From an uncultured Opitutia bacterium (GTDB taxonomy: Bacteria > Verrucomicrobiota > Verrucomicrobiia > Opitutales > UBA953): 64,000 bases of DNA. Below are positions 9,493 through 18,324 of the stretch, in pieces (position 1 is the stretch's first letter; each line of letters starts with the position of its first letter). Below the pieces are notes generated by a model. It did no database searches and was not told where the DNA came from. It was given only the letters and a program-made list of their open reading frames with translations. Location of the stretch: NCBI GenBank assembly GCA_945957395.1, contig CAMFKE010000001.1:356915-420914 (forward strand), read 5' to 3'. Both the position numbers and the translations under genes were made by a program.

Positions 9493-12400
9493 CTACTTCA
9501 GACCGAAGAGCTTGTTCACCTCGGCGATGTGAGCGTCGAGGATGGCCGGGGACACCTTGCCTTCGGTGCCCACCTCGGGCGCGAAGACGCTGATGCGCAG
9601 CTCCTCCAGCAGCCGGCGGAACTCGGCCAGCGCGGCGCGCTGCTCGGGCGTGGCGGCCTTCAGCTTCGCGAACGCCTCGGCCTTCGCCAGGTACGGCTTC
9701 AGCTTCAGCGCCTTTTCGGCGTCCTTGAAGGGCGAGCCCATGTGGCGCTCGCGACGCAGCAGGCGCCCGCGCAGCCAGCGCAGCAGGCGCGGGAATTCGG
9801 CGTAGTCGCGCGTCTCCAAAAAGTCCTTGGGCAGGAAGGTGAGCATGTCGGAGGCCGCGCCCGGATACGCCTTTTCGCCCGAGGTCAGCAGCAGGTCGCG
9901 CTGTTCGAGGAGGGTGCGCAGCGTCTTGATGTATGCGGCGACGAGCCCGGGCACCTTGGCGCGCGCCCGTCGCAGGCGTTCCTCCCAGGCGGGCTTGGTG
10001 AGCGGCAGCAGCGGCGGGGCGTCGGCGAGCAGCAGGTGCCGGCGCAACTGGCCCTTGGCGCCGGCGAGCAACTGGTCGCCCGTGCCCAGCGTGAGCCACA
10101 GCAGGTGCAGCGACTTGAGATCCTTCGACAGCGCGTAGTCGATGCCGGAGAGCTCCGAGCGCAGCGCCGTCTCGGCCAGCGCGATGAGGCCGGTCGCCGT
10201 AGCGTCCTCGGCCTCGCCTCGGCTGCGGAAGAGGCGCAGGTGCGTGCCGTCCTTGTCGCGGGAAAGTCCGGGCCAGGCGAAGATGGGCGCGCCTGCGGCC
10301 GTGCCGGCCGGGAAGGCCTCGGGCAGGTCGGGGAAGGTCCATTCGCGCAGCCCGCTCACCTCGTGTTGCGCGCGCAACTGCGAGAACAGGTCGGCCGGTG
10401 GCGTTTGCGTGGGGCGCTCGCCGGCGCGTGCCGCTGGCGCAGCGGAATCCGCGGCACGCGTAAGCGCGCGGCCTGCGGGAGCCACCGCGCTCGTCGGCAG
10501 TGACTTCTGTTTCTCCAGCGCCACCTGCCAGGCGTCGCGCAGCGAGCCCAGGTCGCGCGAGGCGCCGGCGGATTTGCCGGCGAAGTCGGCGAGCTCCAGG
10601 CGCGGGATGAGCCGCTCGGGCACATCGGCCGAGGCCAGGTCGCGCGGGAAGATGACGACGCCCCAGCGCCGGCGCACCTCGCCGGCCAGCCAGTCTTCAA
10701 TCTTCTTTTGGGAATCCGGCTGCAGGTCCGCGAGCAGCTCCTTCACCTTGTCGGCGATGGGGTGCAGCGCGATGCGCGCCTCCTTGGGCGCTCGCCGCAG
10801 CATGAGCTCCACGCGCTCGGGCAGGTAGCCCGGCACGAGCCAGTCGAGGAAACCCGGCGGCAGCGACGAGTACAGCTCGGCCGGCAGGCGCAGCGTGACG
10901 CCGTCGTCCTCGCCGCCGGGAGCCTGGCGGTAGGTGAGCGCGAACTCCTGCGAGCCGATCTGCACGGAGGACGGGAAGGCCGCGGCCTCGCCGAGGTTCT
11001 CGACGCCCAGGTCGCGCTCGGTGAGGTGCAGCAGGCGCGACTCCGCCGTGCGGTGGTCGCGGCAGAACCGGCGCAGGTCGCCCGTGCTGCCCACCGCGGT
11101 GAGCCGTTCGGCGTAAAAGGTGGTGAGGCGCTCGTCGATGGCGGCGGCCGAGAACTTGCGCAGGCGCATGAGCCGGTCCTCCACATTCGCGAGCACATCG
11201 CGGTTGTGGTCGAGGAACTCGAAGTGCTCGTTCACCTCGTCCGGCACGAGGGCGTTGCGGATGAACATGTCCGTGGCCGCCACGGGGTCGAACTGCGCGT
11301 AGCCGACGGCGCGCGTGGCGACCTCCAACCCGTAAAGGCGTGTGCGCTCCTTGATTACCGCGCGGCAGCCGGCTTCGTCCCAGAAGGGCTCGGTGTGCGA
11401 GGTGACGAGCAGGTGCTTGCCCAGGTCGAGAATCCACGAGGGGTTCACGCGCGCCACGGTGCGCGCGAACAGCCGGCTGGTCTCCATCCACCCGGCGCAC
11501 ACCGTCCACTCCGGCAGCTTCGGCGCCTTGTCCGGCGCGGGGTCGCCCGGCTTGCGCCGCAACCGCGCGATCTCGGCGCCGCGGCGGCCCTTGGCGAGCG
11601 AGCTGCCCGGGAAGAGCGCGGCCTTGCGGCTGTGCGTGGCGTTGTACACGCCGTCCTTGTCCAGGTGCGCGACATTGCCGAGCAGACCGGCGAGGATGGA
11701 GCGGTGGATGGGGTCGTAGCCGGCGCGCGAGACGCGGTTTTCAAGGTGCGAGGTGCGAGGTGTGAGGTGCGAGGATGAGTCGCCGGAATCCCTTCCTCGA
11801 ACCTCCGACCTCGCGCCTCGCTCCTCGAGTTCGTCCATCGCGCGTTCGAGCTGCGAGTGCAGGTCGCGCCACTCCTGCATGCGCAGGAAGTTGAGGAAGT
11901 GCGATTTGCAGAACTTGCGCAGCTTGCCCAGCGAGAGGTTCTCGCACTCGTCGTGGTAGGCGTCCCAGATGTTGAGCAGCGTGAGGAAGTCGGATTCCGG
12001 ATGCAGGAACGGCTTGTGCATCATGTCGGCCTGACCCGGGTTTTCCTGCGGGCGCTCGCGCGGGTCCATGATGCTCAGTCCAGCGGCGATCACCAGGGCC
12101 TCGCGCAGGCATTGCTCGCGCCGCGCCTGAAGCAGGATGCGCGCGAGCGTGGGGTCCACGGGCAGCCGGGCCATCTCGCGGCCCAGCGGCGTGAGCCGGT
12201 GCTCCTCGTCGATGGCGCCGAGCTCGTGCAGCTGCACGAAGCCGGCTTTGATGGTGCGCTCCTGCGGCGGGTTGAGGAACGGGAACTCGCGGATGTCGCC
12301 CAGCCGGAACGCCAGCATGCGCAGGATGACCCCCGCGAGGTTGCTGCGCAGGATCTCCGGCTCGGTCTGCACCGGGCGCTTGTTGAAGTCGTCCTCCGAA

Positions 12401-13473
12401 TACAGGCGGAAGCACACGCCTTCGGCCACGCGGCCGCAGCGGCCCTTGCGCTGGTTGGCGGCGGATTGGGAAACGGGCTCGACCGGCAGGCGCTGCGTGC
12501 GCGTCTGCGGGCTGTGGCGCGACACGCGCGCCAGTCCGGAGTCGATGACGAACCGGATGCCGGGGATGGTCAGCGAGGTCTCCGCGACATTCGTGGAGAC
12601 GACGATCTTGCGGTGGCGCGACGGCGCGAAGATGCGCTGCTGGTCGGCGGCGGACAACCGCCCGAACAGCGGCAGCACCTCGGCGGGCTTGGGCCCGTGC
12701 TTCTCGAGCAGCGCGCAGGTCTCACGGATGTCGCGCTCCGTGGGCATGAAGATGAGGATGTCGCCGCGGTCGCCGGTCGCCGCGATGTCGCGCGCCGTCT
12801 GCGCGGCCGCCTCGGTGAAGCTGACATCGCCGGCCTCCTCGCGGATCTCGTCGAGCGGGCGCCACACGACCTCCACCGGGTAGGTGCGGCCGGATACCCG
12901 GATGACCGGCGCGCCCGGGAAGGCCTCCGAGAAGGCTTCCAGGTCGAGCGTGGCGGAGGTGATGATGAGGCGCAGGTCGGGCCGCTTCTCGCGAATCCGG
13001 CGGAAGTGCCCGATCAGGAAATCCATGTTCAGCGAGCGCTCGTGCGCCTCGTCGAGCATGACGGCCGAGTAGCGCCGCAGGAGCGGGTCGTGCTGGATCT
13101 CGTTCAGCAGGATGCCGTCCGTCATCACCTTGATGCGCGTCTCGTCGCGCGAGCGGTCGCTGAAACGGATCTGGCAGCCGACATAGCCGCCCCATTCCGT
13201 CTTCATCTCCTCGGCGATGCGGCGCGACACGGCCAGCGCGGCCACGCGGCGCGGCTGGGTGACCGCCACGCGCCCGGTGTCGGCGAATCCGGCCTCCACC
13301 AGCATCTTGGGCAGCTGCGTGGTTTTGCCCGAGCCGGTCTCGCCGGCCAGGATGAGGGTGTTGTGCTCGCGCAGGGCGCGCACGATGTCCTCGCGACGCG
13401 CGGACACGGGCAGCTCCTCCGGATACTCCAGGGAGGGCCGGGGAACGGGCGCGGATGGCGGGGGCGTGGACAT
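9493..13473 (-). CDS. hrpA: ATP-dependent RNA helicase HrpA
   Basis: This 1,326-residue DEAH-box helicase has the usual HrpA length and plan. A RecA-like helicase core holds GETGSGKTTQLP (motif I), DEAH (motif II) and TSATLD (motif III), followed by QRKGRCGR (motif VI), the helicase-associated and OB regions, and the long C-terminal DUF3418 part. HrpA-type helicases process mRNA and relieve stalled ribosomes. The frame continues 5' past 14 kb, but that part is antisense to two lipoprotein genes. The ATG at 13471-13473 (MSTPPPSAPVPRPSLEYPEELPV) starts the conserved core. Residues about 549-577 are encoded by an inserted heptad-repeat hairpin (11741-11828), in frame and probably in a surface loop. 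Confidence 0.95.
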   Translation of the reverse strand: MSTPPPSAPVPRPSLEYPEELPVSARREDIVRALREHNTLILAGETGSGKTTQLPKMLVEAGFADTGRVAVTQPRRVAALAVSRRIAEEMKTEWGGYVGCQIRFSDRSRDETRIKVMTDGILLNEIQHDPLLRRYSAVMLDEAHERSLNMDFLIGHFRRIREKRPDLRLIITSATLDLEAFSEAFPGAPVIRVSGRTYPVEVVWRPLDEIREEAGDVSFTEAAAQTARDIAATGDRGDILIFMPTERDIRETCALLEKHGPKPAEVLPLFGRLSAADQQRIFAPSRHRKIVVSTNVAETSLTIPGIRFVIDSGLARVSRHSPQTRTQRLPVEPVSQSAANQRKGRCGRVAEGVCFRLYSEDDFNKRPVQTEPEILRSNLAGVILRMLAFRLGDIREFPFLNPPQERTIKAGFVQLHELGAIDEEHRLTPLGREMARLPVDPTLARILLQARREQCLREALVIAAGLSIMDPRERPQENPGQADMMHKPFLHPESDFLTLLNIWDAYHDECENLSLGKLRKFCKSHFLNFLRMQEWRDLHSQLERAMDELEERGARSEVRGRDSGDSSSHLTPRTSHLENRVSRAGYDPIHRSILAGLLGNVAHLDKDGVYNATHSRKAALFPGSSLAKGRRGAEIARLRRKPGDPAPDKAPKLPEWTVCAGWMETSRLFARTVARVNPSWILDLGKHLLVTSHTEPFWDEAGCRAVIKERTRLYGLEVATRAVGYAQFDPVAATDMFIRNALVPDEVNEHFEFLDHNRDVLANVEDRLMRLRKFSAAAIDERLTTFYAERLTAVGSTGDLRRFCRDHRTAESRLLHLTERDLGVENLGEAAAFPSSVQIGSQEFALTYRQAPGGEDDGVTLRLPAELYSSLPPGFLDWLVPGYLPERVELMLRRAPKEARIALHPIADKVKELLADLQPDSQKKIEDWLAGEVRRRWGVVIFPRDLASADVPERLIPRLELADFAGKSAGASRDLGSLRDAWQVALEKQKSLPTSAVAPAGRALTRAADSAAPAARAGERPTQTPPADLFSQLRAQHEVSGLREWTFPDLPEAFPAGTAAGAPIFAWPGLSRDKDGTHLRLFRSRGEAEDATATGLIALAETALRSELSGIDYALSKDLKSLHLLWLTLGTGDQLLAGAKGQLRRHLLLADAPPLLPLTKPAWEERLRRARAKVPGLVAAYIKTLRTLLEQRDLLLTSGEKAYPGAASDMLTFLPKDFLETRDYAEFPRLLRWLRGRLLRRERHMGSPFKDAEKALKLKPYLAKAEAFAKLKAATPEQRAALAEFRRLLEELRISVFAPEVGTEGKVSPAILDAHIAEVNKLFGLK
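11741..11828. repeat. In-frame heptad-repeat hairpin inside hrpA
   Basis: The left arm (11741-11774) repeats units of the form GAGGTGC. The right arm (11795-11828) is its degenerate reverse complement. In hrpA it reads as ARSEVRGRD followed by SSHLTPRTSHLE, a low-complexity stretch unlike the flanking helicase sequence. Confidence 0.85.
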
Positions 13474-13496
13474 AGGCGAACGCGGGAAATGGCGAC

Positions 13497-13520
13497 GCCT
13501 CCGCCAAAAGCGAGCCCGAG
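13497..13520. repeat. 24-bp direct repeat, copy 1
   Basis: It is identical to the copy at 14534-14557 and contains CGCCAAAAGCGAGC. It lies between the hrpA start and the lipoprotein pair. Confidence 0.85.
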
Positions 13521-13578
13521 CATGCGGGTGGGCGAACAGTCGGCTTGCTGGACGGACGCCGGGCGACACAAGGGCCGC

Positions 13579-14109
13579 ATGATCAGAGTATCGCCCCTCA
13601 TGCTCTCCGTGCTGCTGACACCGGTACTCGGAGGCTGTTTCAATTTCGCGAACGAGACCGCTCCGCCCCATGCCGCCGCCGCGGTCGCCTGGTACTCCGG
13701 TGAAGATGTGAACCCGGATCCCATGGCCAACGCGCGCTTCAACTTTTTCGACCTTGAGGACATGGCGAAGTCGCTTGTGGCGGGCGCAAACGAGAAGGGG
13801 GTCAAGCCCGTCTCCTTCACGCGAAGCGACGCCGACAGCCACCTCGTGTACCACCTCGGCAAGCAGGTGGAATTGCTCCCGGGAGAAGGCGCCGCGCTGG
13901 AACGCTCGGGAAAGCGTCCATGGAAGAAAGCGTTCCCGGGAGGGCTCGCCTACGCGCCGAAAGGCGACGGGCCCATACGGCTTGTTTTCAAGGACGCTCA
14001 TGGGTTTCTCGCCCGCATGCCCGGGGCCGATGGAGGAACCTTGCTGGTCGTGACCATCCACGAAAGCGGCGACGACACGCTGCGCCGCGAAGCCGAATCC
14101 ATCCGCTGA
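13579..14109 (+). CDS. Hypothetical lipoprotein, 176 aa
   Basis: The product starts MIRVSPLMLSVLLTPVLGGCF, a signal peptide ending in a lipobox (LGGC), so it is probably a lipoprotein anchored in the inner or outer membrane. The mature part contains RFNFFDLEDMAKSLVAGA and VTIHESGDDTLRREAESIR. I recognise no family. The ATG at 13579 is the start that gives the signal peptide; the longer upstream frame is antisense to hrpA. It stands 10 bases before a second lipoprotein gene on the same strand, and the two are almost certainly co-transcribed. The pair is bracketed by two identical 24-bp repeats. Confidence 0.75.
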   Translation: MIRVSPLMLSVLLTPVLGGCFNFANETAPPHAAAAVAWYSGEDVNPDPMANARFNFFDLEDMAKSLVAGANEKGVKPVSFTRSDADSHLVYHLGKQVELLPGEGAALERSGKRPWKKAFPGGLAYAPKGDGPIRLVFKDAHGFLARMPGADGGTLLVVTIHESGDDTLRREAESIR

Positions 14110-14119
14110 ATCCCCACCC

Positions 14120-14530
14120 ATGAGTCCCCTCCGCACGCCGGTGTCGCTGGCCGCGCTTCTCGCGCTCGCCGGATGTTCCTCCCCGTCACCCGAGACCATC
14201 GATTTCGGCGATGAAATGGTCTCGCGCGCCAAGCCGGCCAAGCGCCCTGCGTCGGCTGAAATGGCCGCGTTGTCGCTCACCCATAGGACCGAAAGCATCC
14301 GGGGCTTCACGCTCCTGAACATCGGCTACGAGCGATACAGGACCGGAGTCTTCGCCGCGCCGAACGGGAAGCCTTTCACCGACGAAAAGGGAAGGCGCGT
14401 GGTGACCCTCGACTTCACCACCGCCGGCTATCACCGGTACGCATTCCTCTTTGGCAGCACCACATCCCATGCGGGGCTGCAGACGCGCCCGGTTCGGGTC
14501 GTGCTCGACTCTTCGAGTCCCGCGCGTTGA
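14120..14530 (+). CDS. Hypothetical lipoprotein, 136 aa
   Basis: The N-terminus MSPLRTPVSLAALLALAGCSS is a short signal peptide with a clear lipobox (ALAGC). The mature domain (about 115 residues) includes IRGFTLLNIGYERYRTGVFA and a C-terminal stretch with TSHAGLQTRPVRVVLDSS. No known family is apparent. It begins 10 bases after the preceding lipoprotein gene and ends just before the second 24-bp repeat. The shared strand, spacing and localisation suggest the two lipoproteins work together at the envelope. This functional link is inferred from arrangement only. Confidence 0.75.
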   Translation: MSPLRTPVSLAALLALAGCSSPSPETIDFGDEMVSRAKPAKRPASAEMAALSLTHRTESIRGFTLLNIGYERYRTGVFAAPNGKPFTDEKGRRVVTLDFTTAGYHRYAFLFGSTTSHAGLQTRPVRVVLDSSSPAR

Positions 14531-14533
14531 GCC

Positions 14534-14557
14534 GCCTCCGCCAAAAGCGAGCCCGAG
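14534..14557. repeat. 24-bp direct repeat, copy 2
   Basis: It is identical to 13497-13520 and ends at the stop of the GreA/B-like gene. The two copies bracket the lipoprotein pair. Confidence 0.85.
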
Positions 14558-15031
14558 TCACTCCACCGCGAGCACGCGCCAGGCCGGGCGGCCCGGGTGC
14601 GCGGCGACGGTGTCGCCGGCGCGACGGCCGGCGAGCTTGCGCCCGAGGGGGGAGGCTGGCGTGAGCAGGGTGATGGTTCGCCCCTCGTGCGGCACCTCGG
14701 CGCCTCCGGCCGCCGGGCACAGGAAGTAGGCGAGGGGGCCGTCGGGAGTCTCGAGCGTGACGAGCGAGCCGAGCGCGGCGGGCCCGCCGGTCGGGGGCGG
14801 CGCGGCGGCGAAGGCCAGGAGGTCGCGCAGCGATTCCTGCAACTCGGTCACGCGGCGGGCCTGTCCGCGCGCCAGGTACGAGGCCTCCAGGGCGCGCGTG
14901 TCGTACTTGTTCTCCGCCTTGCTGTCCGGGTCGGTCGCGGCGTCCGACGCGGCGCGCGCCTCGCGCACGGCCGCATCCAGTTCGGCTTCAAGCGTTTCGA
15001 CGATGGCGCGCAGCAACCCGGTCTTGTTCAT
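14558..15031 (-). CDS. GreA/GreB-like transcription elongation factor family protein
   Basis: GreA/GreB proteins enter the RNA polymerase secondary channel and stimulate transcript cleavage in backtracked complexes. The 157-residue product has an N-terminal helical part (LLRAIVETLEAELDAAVREAR ... SKAENKYDTRALEASYLARGQA) and a C-terminal FKBP-like part with the family hallmark ASPLGRKLAGRRAGDTV. I chose the ATG at 15029-15031 because AAGGTGG lies five bases upstream. Longer in-frame starts exist at 15049 and 15118. The N-terminus is not a classic GreA coiled coil, so it may be a diverged Gre-like factor rather than GreA itself. Confidence 0.7.
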   Translation of the reverse strand: MNKTGLLRAIVETLEAELDAAVREARAASDAATDPDSKAENKYDTRALEASYLARGQARRVTELQESLRDLLAFAAAPPPTGGPAALGSLVTLETPDGPLAYFLCPAAGGAEVPHEGRTITLLTPASPLGRKLAGRRAGDTVAAHPGRPAWRVLAVE

Positions 15032-15274
15032 CCGGTCCACCTTGGGCATCGCGCGGCGTTCGCCAAGCGCCCAACCGGGCCTTTGTGCGCTTTCCGCAGG
15101 GCCCCGTTTGCCGGGCATTTTCGAACCTCAGCGGCTCTCCTCGGCGCGTTTCCTGCCGCCGGTCATGCTCGTCCGGTGTCGATGTTTACTGGTTTTTTGG
15201 TTAAATGGAAAATGAGACACAAATTTAATTGCCGGGCGCTGCGGGCTTTGTCTTAACGCCGGCCTTTCCTGAAA

Positions 15275-17617
15275 ATGAAACCCGTTCTCACAAAAAGAAA
15301 CCTTCTCATCGCCGCTGCGGGCACCTTCGCCCTGGCTTGCACCGGCTACGCCGCCGAAGCGGTGAAAAGCGCGGAAGCCAAGCCCGCAGACGCCGCGCCG
15401 GTGAACGCGCCGTCGGGCCCCGCGACGGCCGACGCCACGGCGGTGGCCTCGCCGGGCGAGCAGTCCAAGGAGCGCAAGCTTGAGGACACGGTGGTCACGG
15501 CCGAGCGCGAAAAGGCCGACGAATCCGGCGCGCGTCGCAAGGACATCACGGCGCTGAAGATGCCGGAGTCGCTGCATGAGACGCCCCGCAGCGTCACGGT
15601 GGTGGACGCCGAGAAGATCCGGGAGCGCAATTACAACTCGATGGACGACATGATGGACTCGGTGCCCGGGGTGTTCGTGAACAGCCGCAACGGAGGCGGC
15701 TACCATTACATTTCGCGCGGGTTCCGCATGTCGCCCAACGAGACGCGCATGGACGGCTTCCGCGGCATCTATGCCGGAAGCGGGCAGAACGCCCTGCCGC
15801 TGTACGGCGTGGACAGCGTGGTGTTCCTGCGCGGTCCGGCCGGGTTGCTCTACGGCTCCGCCGGGGCGCCCGGAGGGCTGGTGAACATCATCATGCGCAA
15901 GCCCGAGGAGGAGCAGCGGACCACCCTGGAGTTCACCACCTCCACCTACGCCGGCAACGGCGTCGGTTTCGGCGAACGCGCCTCCATCGGCGCCGAACTC
16001 GACTCCACCGGCGCTCTTTCCGACGACTTCCTGTACCGTGTGGGCCTGGCCGGCGACAACAGCGACCACTACACGGCCGACATCACCAACCGCAACCGGT
16101 TCGCCCAGGGCGCCATCACCTGGAAGCTCGACGACGAGGGCCTCATCAAGTTCACGCCCCTCGTGCAGCAGCTCAACACCGAGACGCCCGCCGGCGCCGG
16201 CATGGTCATGTCGCCGTCCTCCTCGCTGAGCACCAACGACGGCTCCTCCAAGGTGAATGTGAACGACCTCACGCCCCTGGATGTGAACCTGTACGACGGC
16301 ACGCGCACCGACGCGTTGACGGTGGCCGGGTTTGACTTCGCCATCGACAAGAAGGAATCCGCCACGCTCAACGCCGGGTACCGCTACATCCGCCTGGAGA
16401 CCGATGTGAACACCTGGTCGCCCGTCGTGAACACCGCCGCGCAGCGCGCCGCGCTCGCCGCCACCGGCATCGTCTCGCGCACCCAGACCAAGCGCGAATC
16501 GTTCAGCGACAGCCACAACTTCGACATCAACGGCACGCTGGAAAGCCGCCCGATGGCCGATTGGAAAAACCGGCTCATGGCCGGCGTGAACGCGCGCTAT
16601 GTGGAGGCCTCCGCGCGCAACGCCGCCGGCCCGCTGTCCACGCCGCAGTCGCCCATCGATGTGAACACCGGCGTGGCGGGCTCGCCCGTCGTGGACATGT
16701 CCACCGGCTGGCAGCCCTGGAGCCGCAGCGAGGCGTTCGAGTGGAACGCGTACCTGCAGGACCAGGCCGCGCTCTTCGACGAGCGTCTGGTGGTCACCGC
16801 CGGCGTCGGCTACGGCCAGTTGCACACGCCGGGCGAAACCACGATGCGAGGCGATGTCACCCCCAACGCCTCGCTCCTGTGGAATATCACGCGCAGCGTG
16901 GCCACCTATGTGAGCTACTCCACCTCCTACGCCTTCGCCGACCCCGCCACCGTCTACGAGGACGCCGCCGGCAACACCTTCACGCCCGACCCCACCAAGG
17001 GCGACAACAAGGAGGTCGGTTTCAAATTCCAGATGCCCGGGCGCAAGAGCAGCGCCGCCGTGGCGCTCTTCCGCGCCGAGCGCTCCGATGTGCTCACCCA
17101 GTCCAACGCCGGCGAGCTCAACCCCAACGGCAACCGCTACTACTTCACCCAGGACGGCCAGCGCACCGAGGGCGTCGAACTCGCCGCCTCGCTCTACCTC
17201 ACCGACAACTGGAATCTCGACGGCACCTTCACCTGGGTGACCGGCTCCTACCGCAACGGCACCGCCTTTGACGAGCCCCTCGCCAAGACTCCCGAGTTCT
17301 CCGCCAGCCTGTTCTCCCGCCACAGGTTCACCGAGGGCTCGCTCAAGGGCCTCAGCCATTACATCGGCGTGACCTGGCAGGACGAGCGCCTCGGCGGCAA
17401 CGGCTCGCGCACCGCCACCTCCCCGGACCCGCTCATGCTCCCCGCCTTCTTCCGCGTCGACGCCGGCATCGACTACGCCGTCACCGAGAAGTTCCGCGTC
17501 GGCTTCCACATCTACAACCTGCTCGACGAGGTCATCCTGGTCGACGGCACCACGGGCGCCAACATCCAGGTGGACGCCCCGCGCACCTTCACGCTCAAGG
17601 CCACCTATGTGTTCTGA
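15275..17617 (+). CDS. TonB-dependent siderophore-type outer-membrane receptor
   Basis: The 780-residue protein has a signal peptide (MKPVLTKRNLLIAAAGTFALACTGYAA), an Ala/Pro-rich spacer, and a TonB-box-like EDTVVTAER near residue 70. The plug domain includes PESLHETPRSVTVVDAEKIRERN and YGVDSVVFLRGPAGLLYGS, and a long beta-barrel ends with an aromatic residue (LKATYVF). The plug sequence resembles ferric-siderophore receptors of the FhuE/FcuA type, but the substrate cannot be fixed from sequence alone. Energy would come from TonB-ExbB-ExbD, which are not in the window. An AT-richer stretch at 15180-15270 precedes it and probably holds its promoter; no clear Fur box was found. The gene stands alone between a minus-strand Gre-like gene and nadD. 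Confidence 0.93.
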   Translation: MKPVLTKRNLLIAAAGTFALACTGYAAEAVKSAEAKPADAAPVNAPSGPATADATAVASPGEQSKERKLEDTVVTAEREKADESGARRKDITALKMPESLHETPRSVTVVDAEKIRERNYNSMDDMMDSVPGVFVNSRNGGGYHYISRGFRMSPNETRMDGFRGIYAGSGQNALPLYGVDSVVFLRGPAGLLYGSAGAPGGLVNIIMRKPEEEQRTTLEFTTSTYAGNGVGFGERASIGAELDSTGALSDDFLYRVGLAGDNSDHYTADITNRNRFAQGAITWKLDDEGLIKFTPLVQQLNTETPAGAGMVMSPSSSLSTNDGSSKVNVNDLTPLDVNLYDGTRTDALTVAGFDFAIDKKESATLNAGYRYIRLETDVNTWSPVVNTAAQRAALAATGIVSRTQTKRESFSDSHNFDINGTLESRPMADWKNRLMAGVNARYVEASARNAAGPLSTPQSPIDVNTGVAGSPVVDMSTGWQPWSRSEAFEWNAYLQDQAALFDERLVVTAGVGYGQLHTPGETTMRGDVTPNASLLWNITRSVATYVSYSTSYAFADPATVYEDAAGNTFTPDPTKGDNKEVGFKFQMPGRKSSAAVALFRAERSDVLTQSNAGELNPNGNRYYFTQDGQRTEGVELAASLYLTDNWNLDGTFTWVTGSYRNGTAFDEPLAKTPEFSASLFSRHRFTEGSLKGLSHYIGVTWQDERLGGNGSRTATSPDPLMLPAFFRVDAGIDYAVTEKFRVGFHIYNLLDEVILVDGTTGANIQVDAPRTFTLKATYVF

Positions 17618-17683
17618 CGCCCGGCGCGCGCCGGGAATGTTTCGCCTTTTGTGGGCGGAGGAAATCCTCCCATAGTGTGAAGC

Positions 17684-18283
17684 ATGTCATCAGGTCTGCG
17701 CATCGGCATTCTCGGCGGGGCATTCGACCCCGTTCATACGGGTCATCTGATTCTCGCTTCGGAGGCGCAGGAGGCGCTAGCCCTCGACCGCGTCCTGCTC
17801 GTCCCCGGCGCCCAGACGCCGCTGAAGGGGCGCGCGCCAGGCGCCTCCGGCGACGACCGCCTGGCCATGCTGGCCGAGGCCGTACGGCACCGCGAGGATT
17901 GGGAGGTGTGCGACTGGGAGATACGCCGCGGGGGCGTCAGCTACTCGCTGCACACGGCGGCGCACCTGCAGTCGCGTTTCCCCGGCGCCACGCTGTTCTG
18001 GATCATCGGCGCGGACCAGCTCGAGCGGCTCTCGTCGTGGCACAAGATCGACGAGCTCGGGTGCCTGGTGAGCTTCGCCGTGGCCGTGCGCAACGGTGAC
18101 AAGCTGCGCATGCCCGAGGACCTTCCCGCCACCGTGCGCGTGGAGGCGCTGCCCGCGCGGCGCATCGACATCTCCTCTTCCGAGGTGCGCGAGCGCCTGC
18201 GTTCCGGCAAAGGCGGCGCGGACTTCCTGGTGCCCGAGAGCGTGCGCCGCTTTATCGCCGCCAACGGCCTTTATCGCGATTGA
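17684..18283 (+). CDS. nadD: Nicotinate-nucleotide adenylyltransferase NadD
   Basis: NadD transfers AMP from ATP to nicotinate mononucleotide, giving deamido-NAD in the NAD pathway. The 199-residue protein has the nucleotidyltransferase motif GGAFDPVHTGH at residues 11-21, the central WIIGADQLERLSSWH (around 107-121) and the C-terminal ISSSEVRERLRSG (ISSTxIR-type motif). Length matches the family. It lies just upstream of rsfS, a pairing common in bacteria, and the two are probably co-transcribed (gap of about 40 bases). NadE, the last step of the same pathway, is also in this window at 31.6-33.6 kb. Confidence 0.95.
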   Translation: MSSGLRIGILGGAFDPVHTGHLILASEAQEALALDRVLLVPGAQTPLKGRAPGASGDDRLAMLAEAVRHREDWEVCDWEIRRGGVSYSLHTAAHLQSRFPGATLFWIIGADQLERLSSWHKIDELGCLVSFAVAVRNGDKLRMPEDLPATVRVEALPARRIDISSSEVRERLRSGKGGADFLVPESVRRFIAANGLYRD

Positions 18284-18324
18284 CCGCGCCGGGTTTGCGC
18301 GGACACTCGGCGAAAATTCTCACC

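Noticed and set aside
15180..15270. Fur box upstream of the TonB-dependent receptor
   Set aside because: The stretch is AT-rich, but I could not match a convincing GATAATGATAATCATTATC-like site.
15128..17509. 793-codon minus-strand ORF over the TonB receptor
   Set aside because: Antisense to an unmistakable receptor gene; Gly/Val/His-rich shadow sequence.
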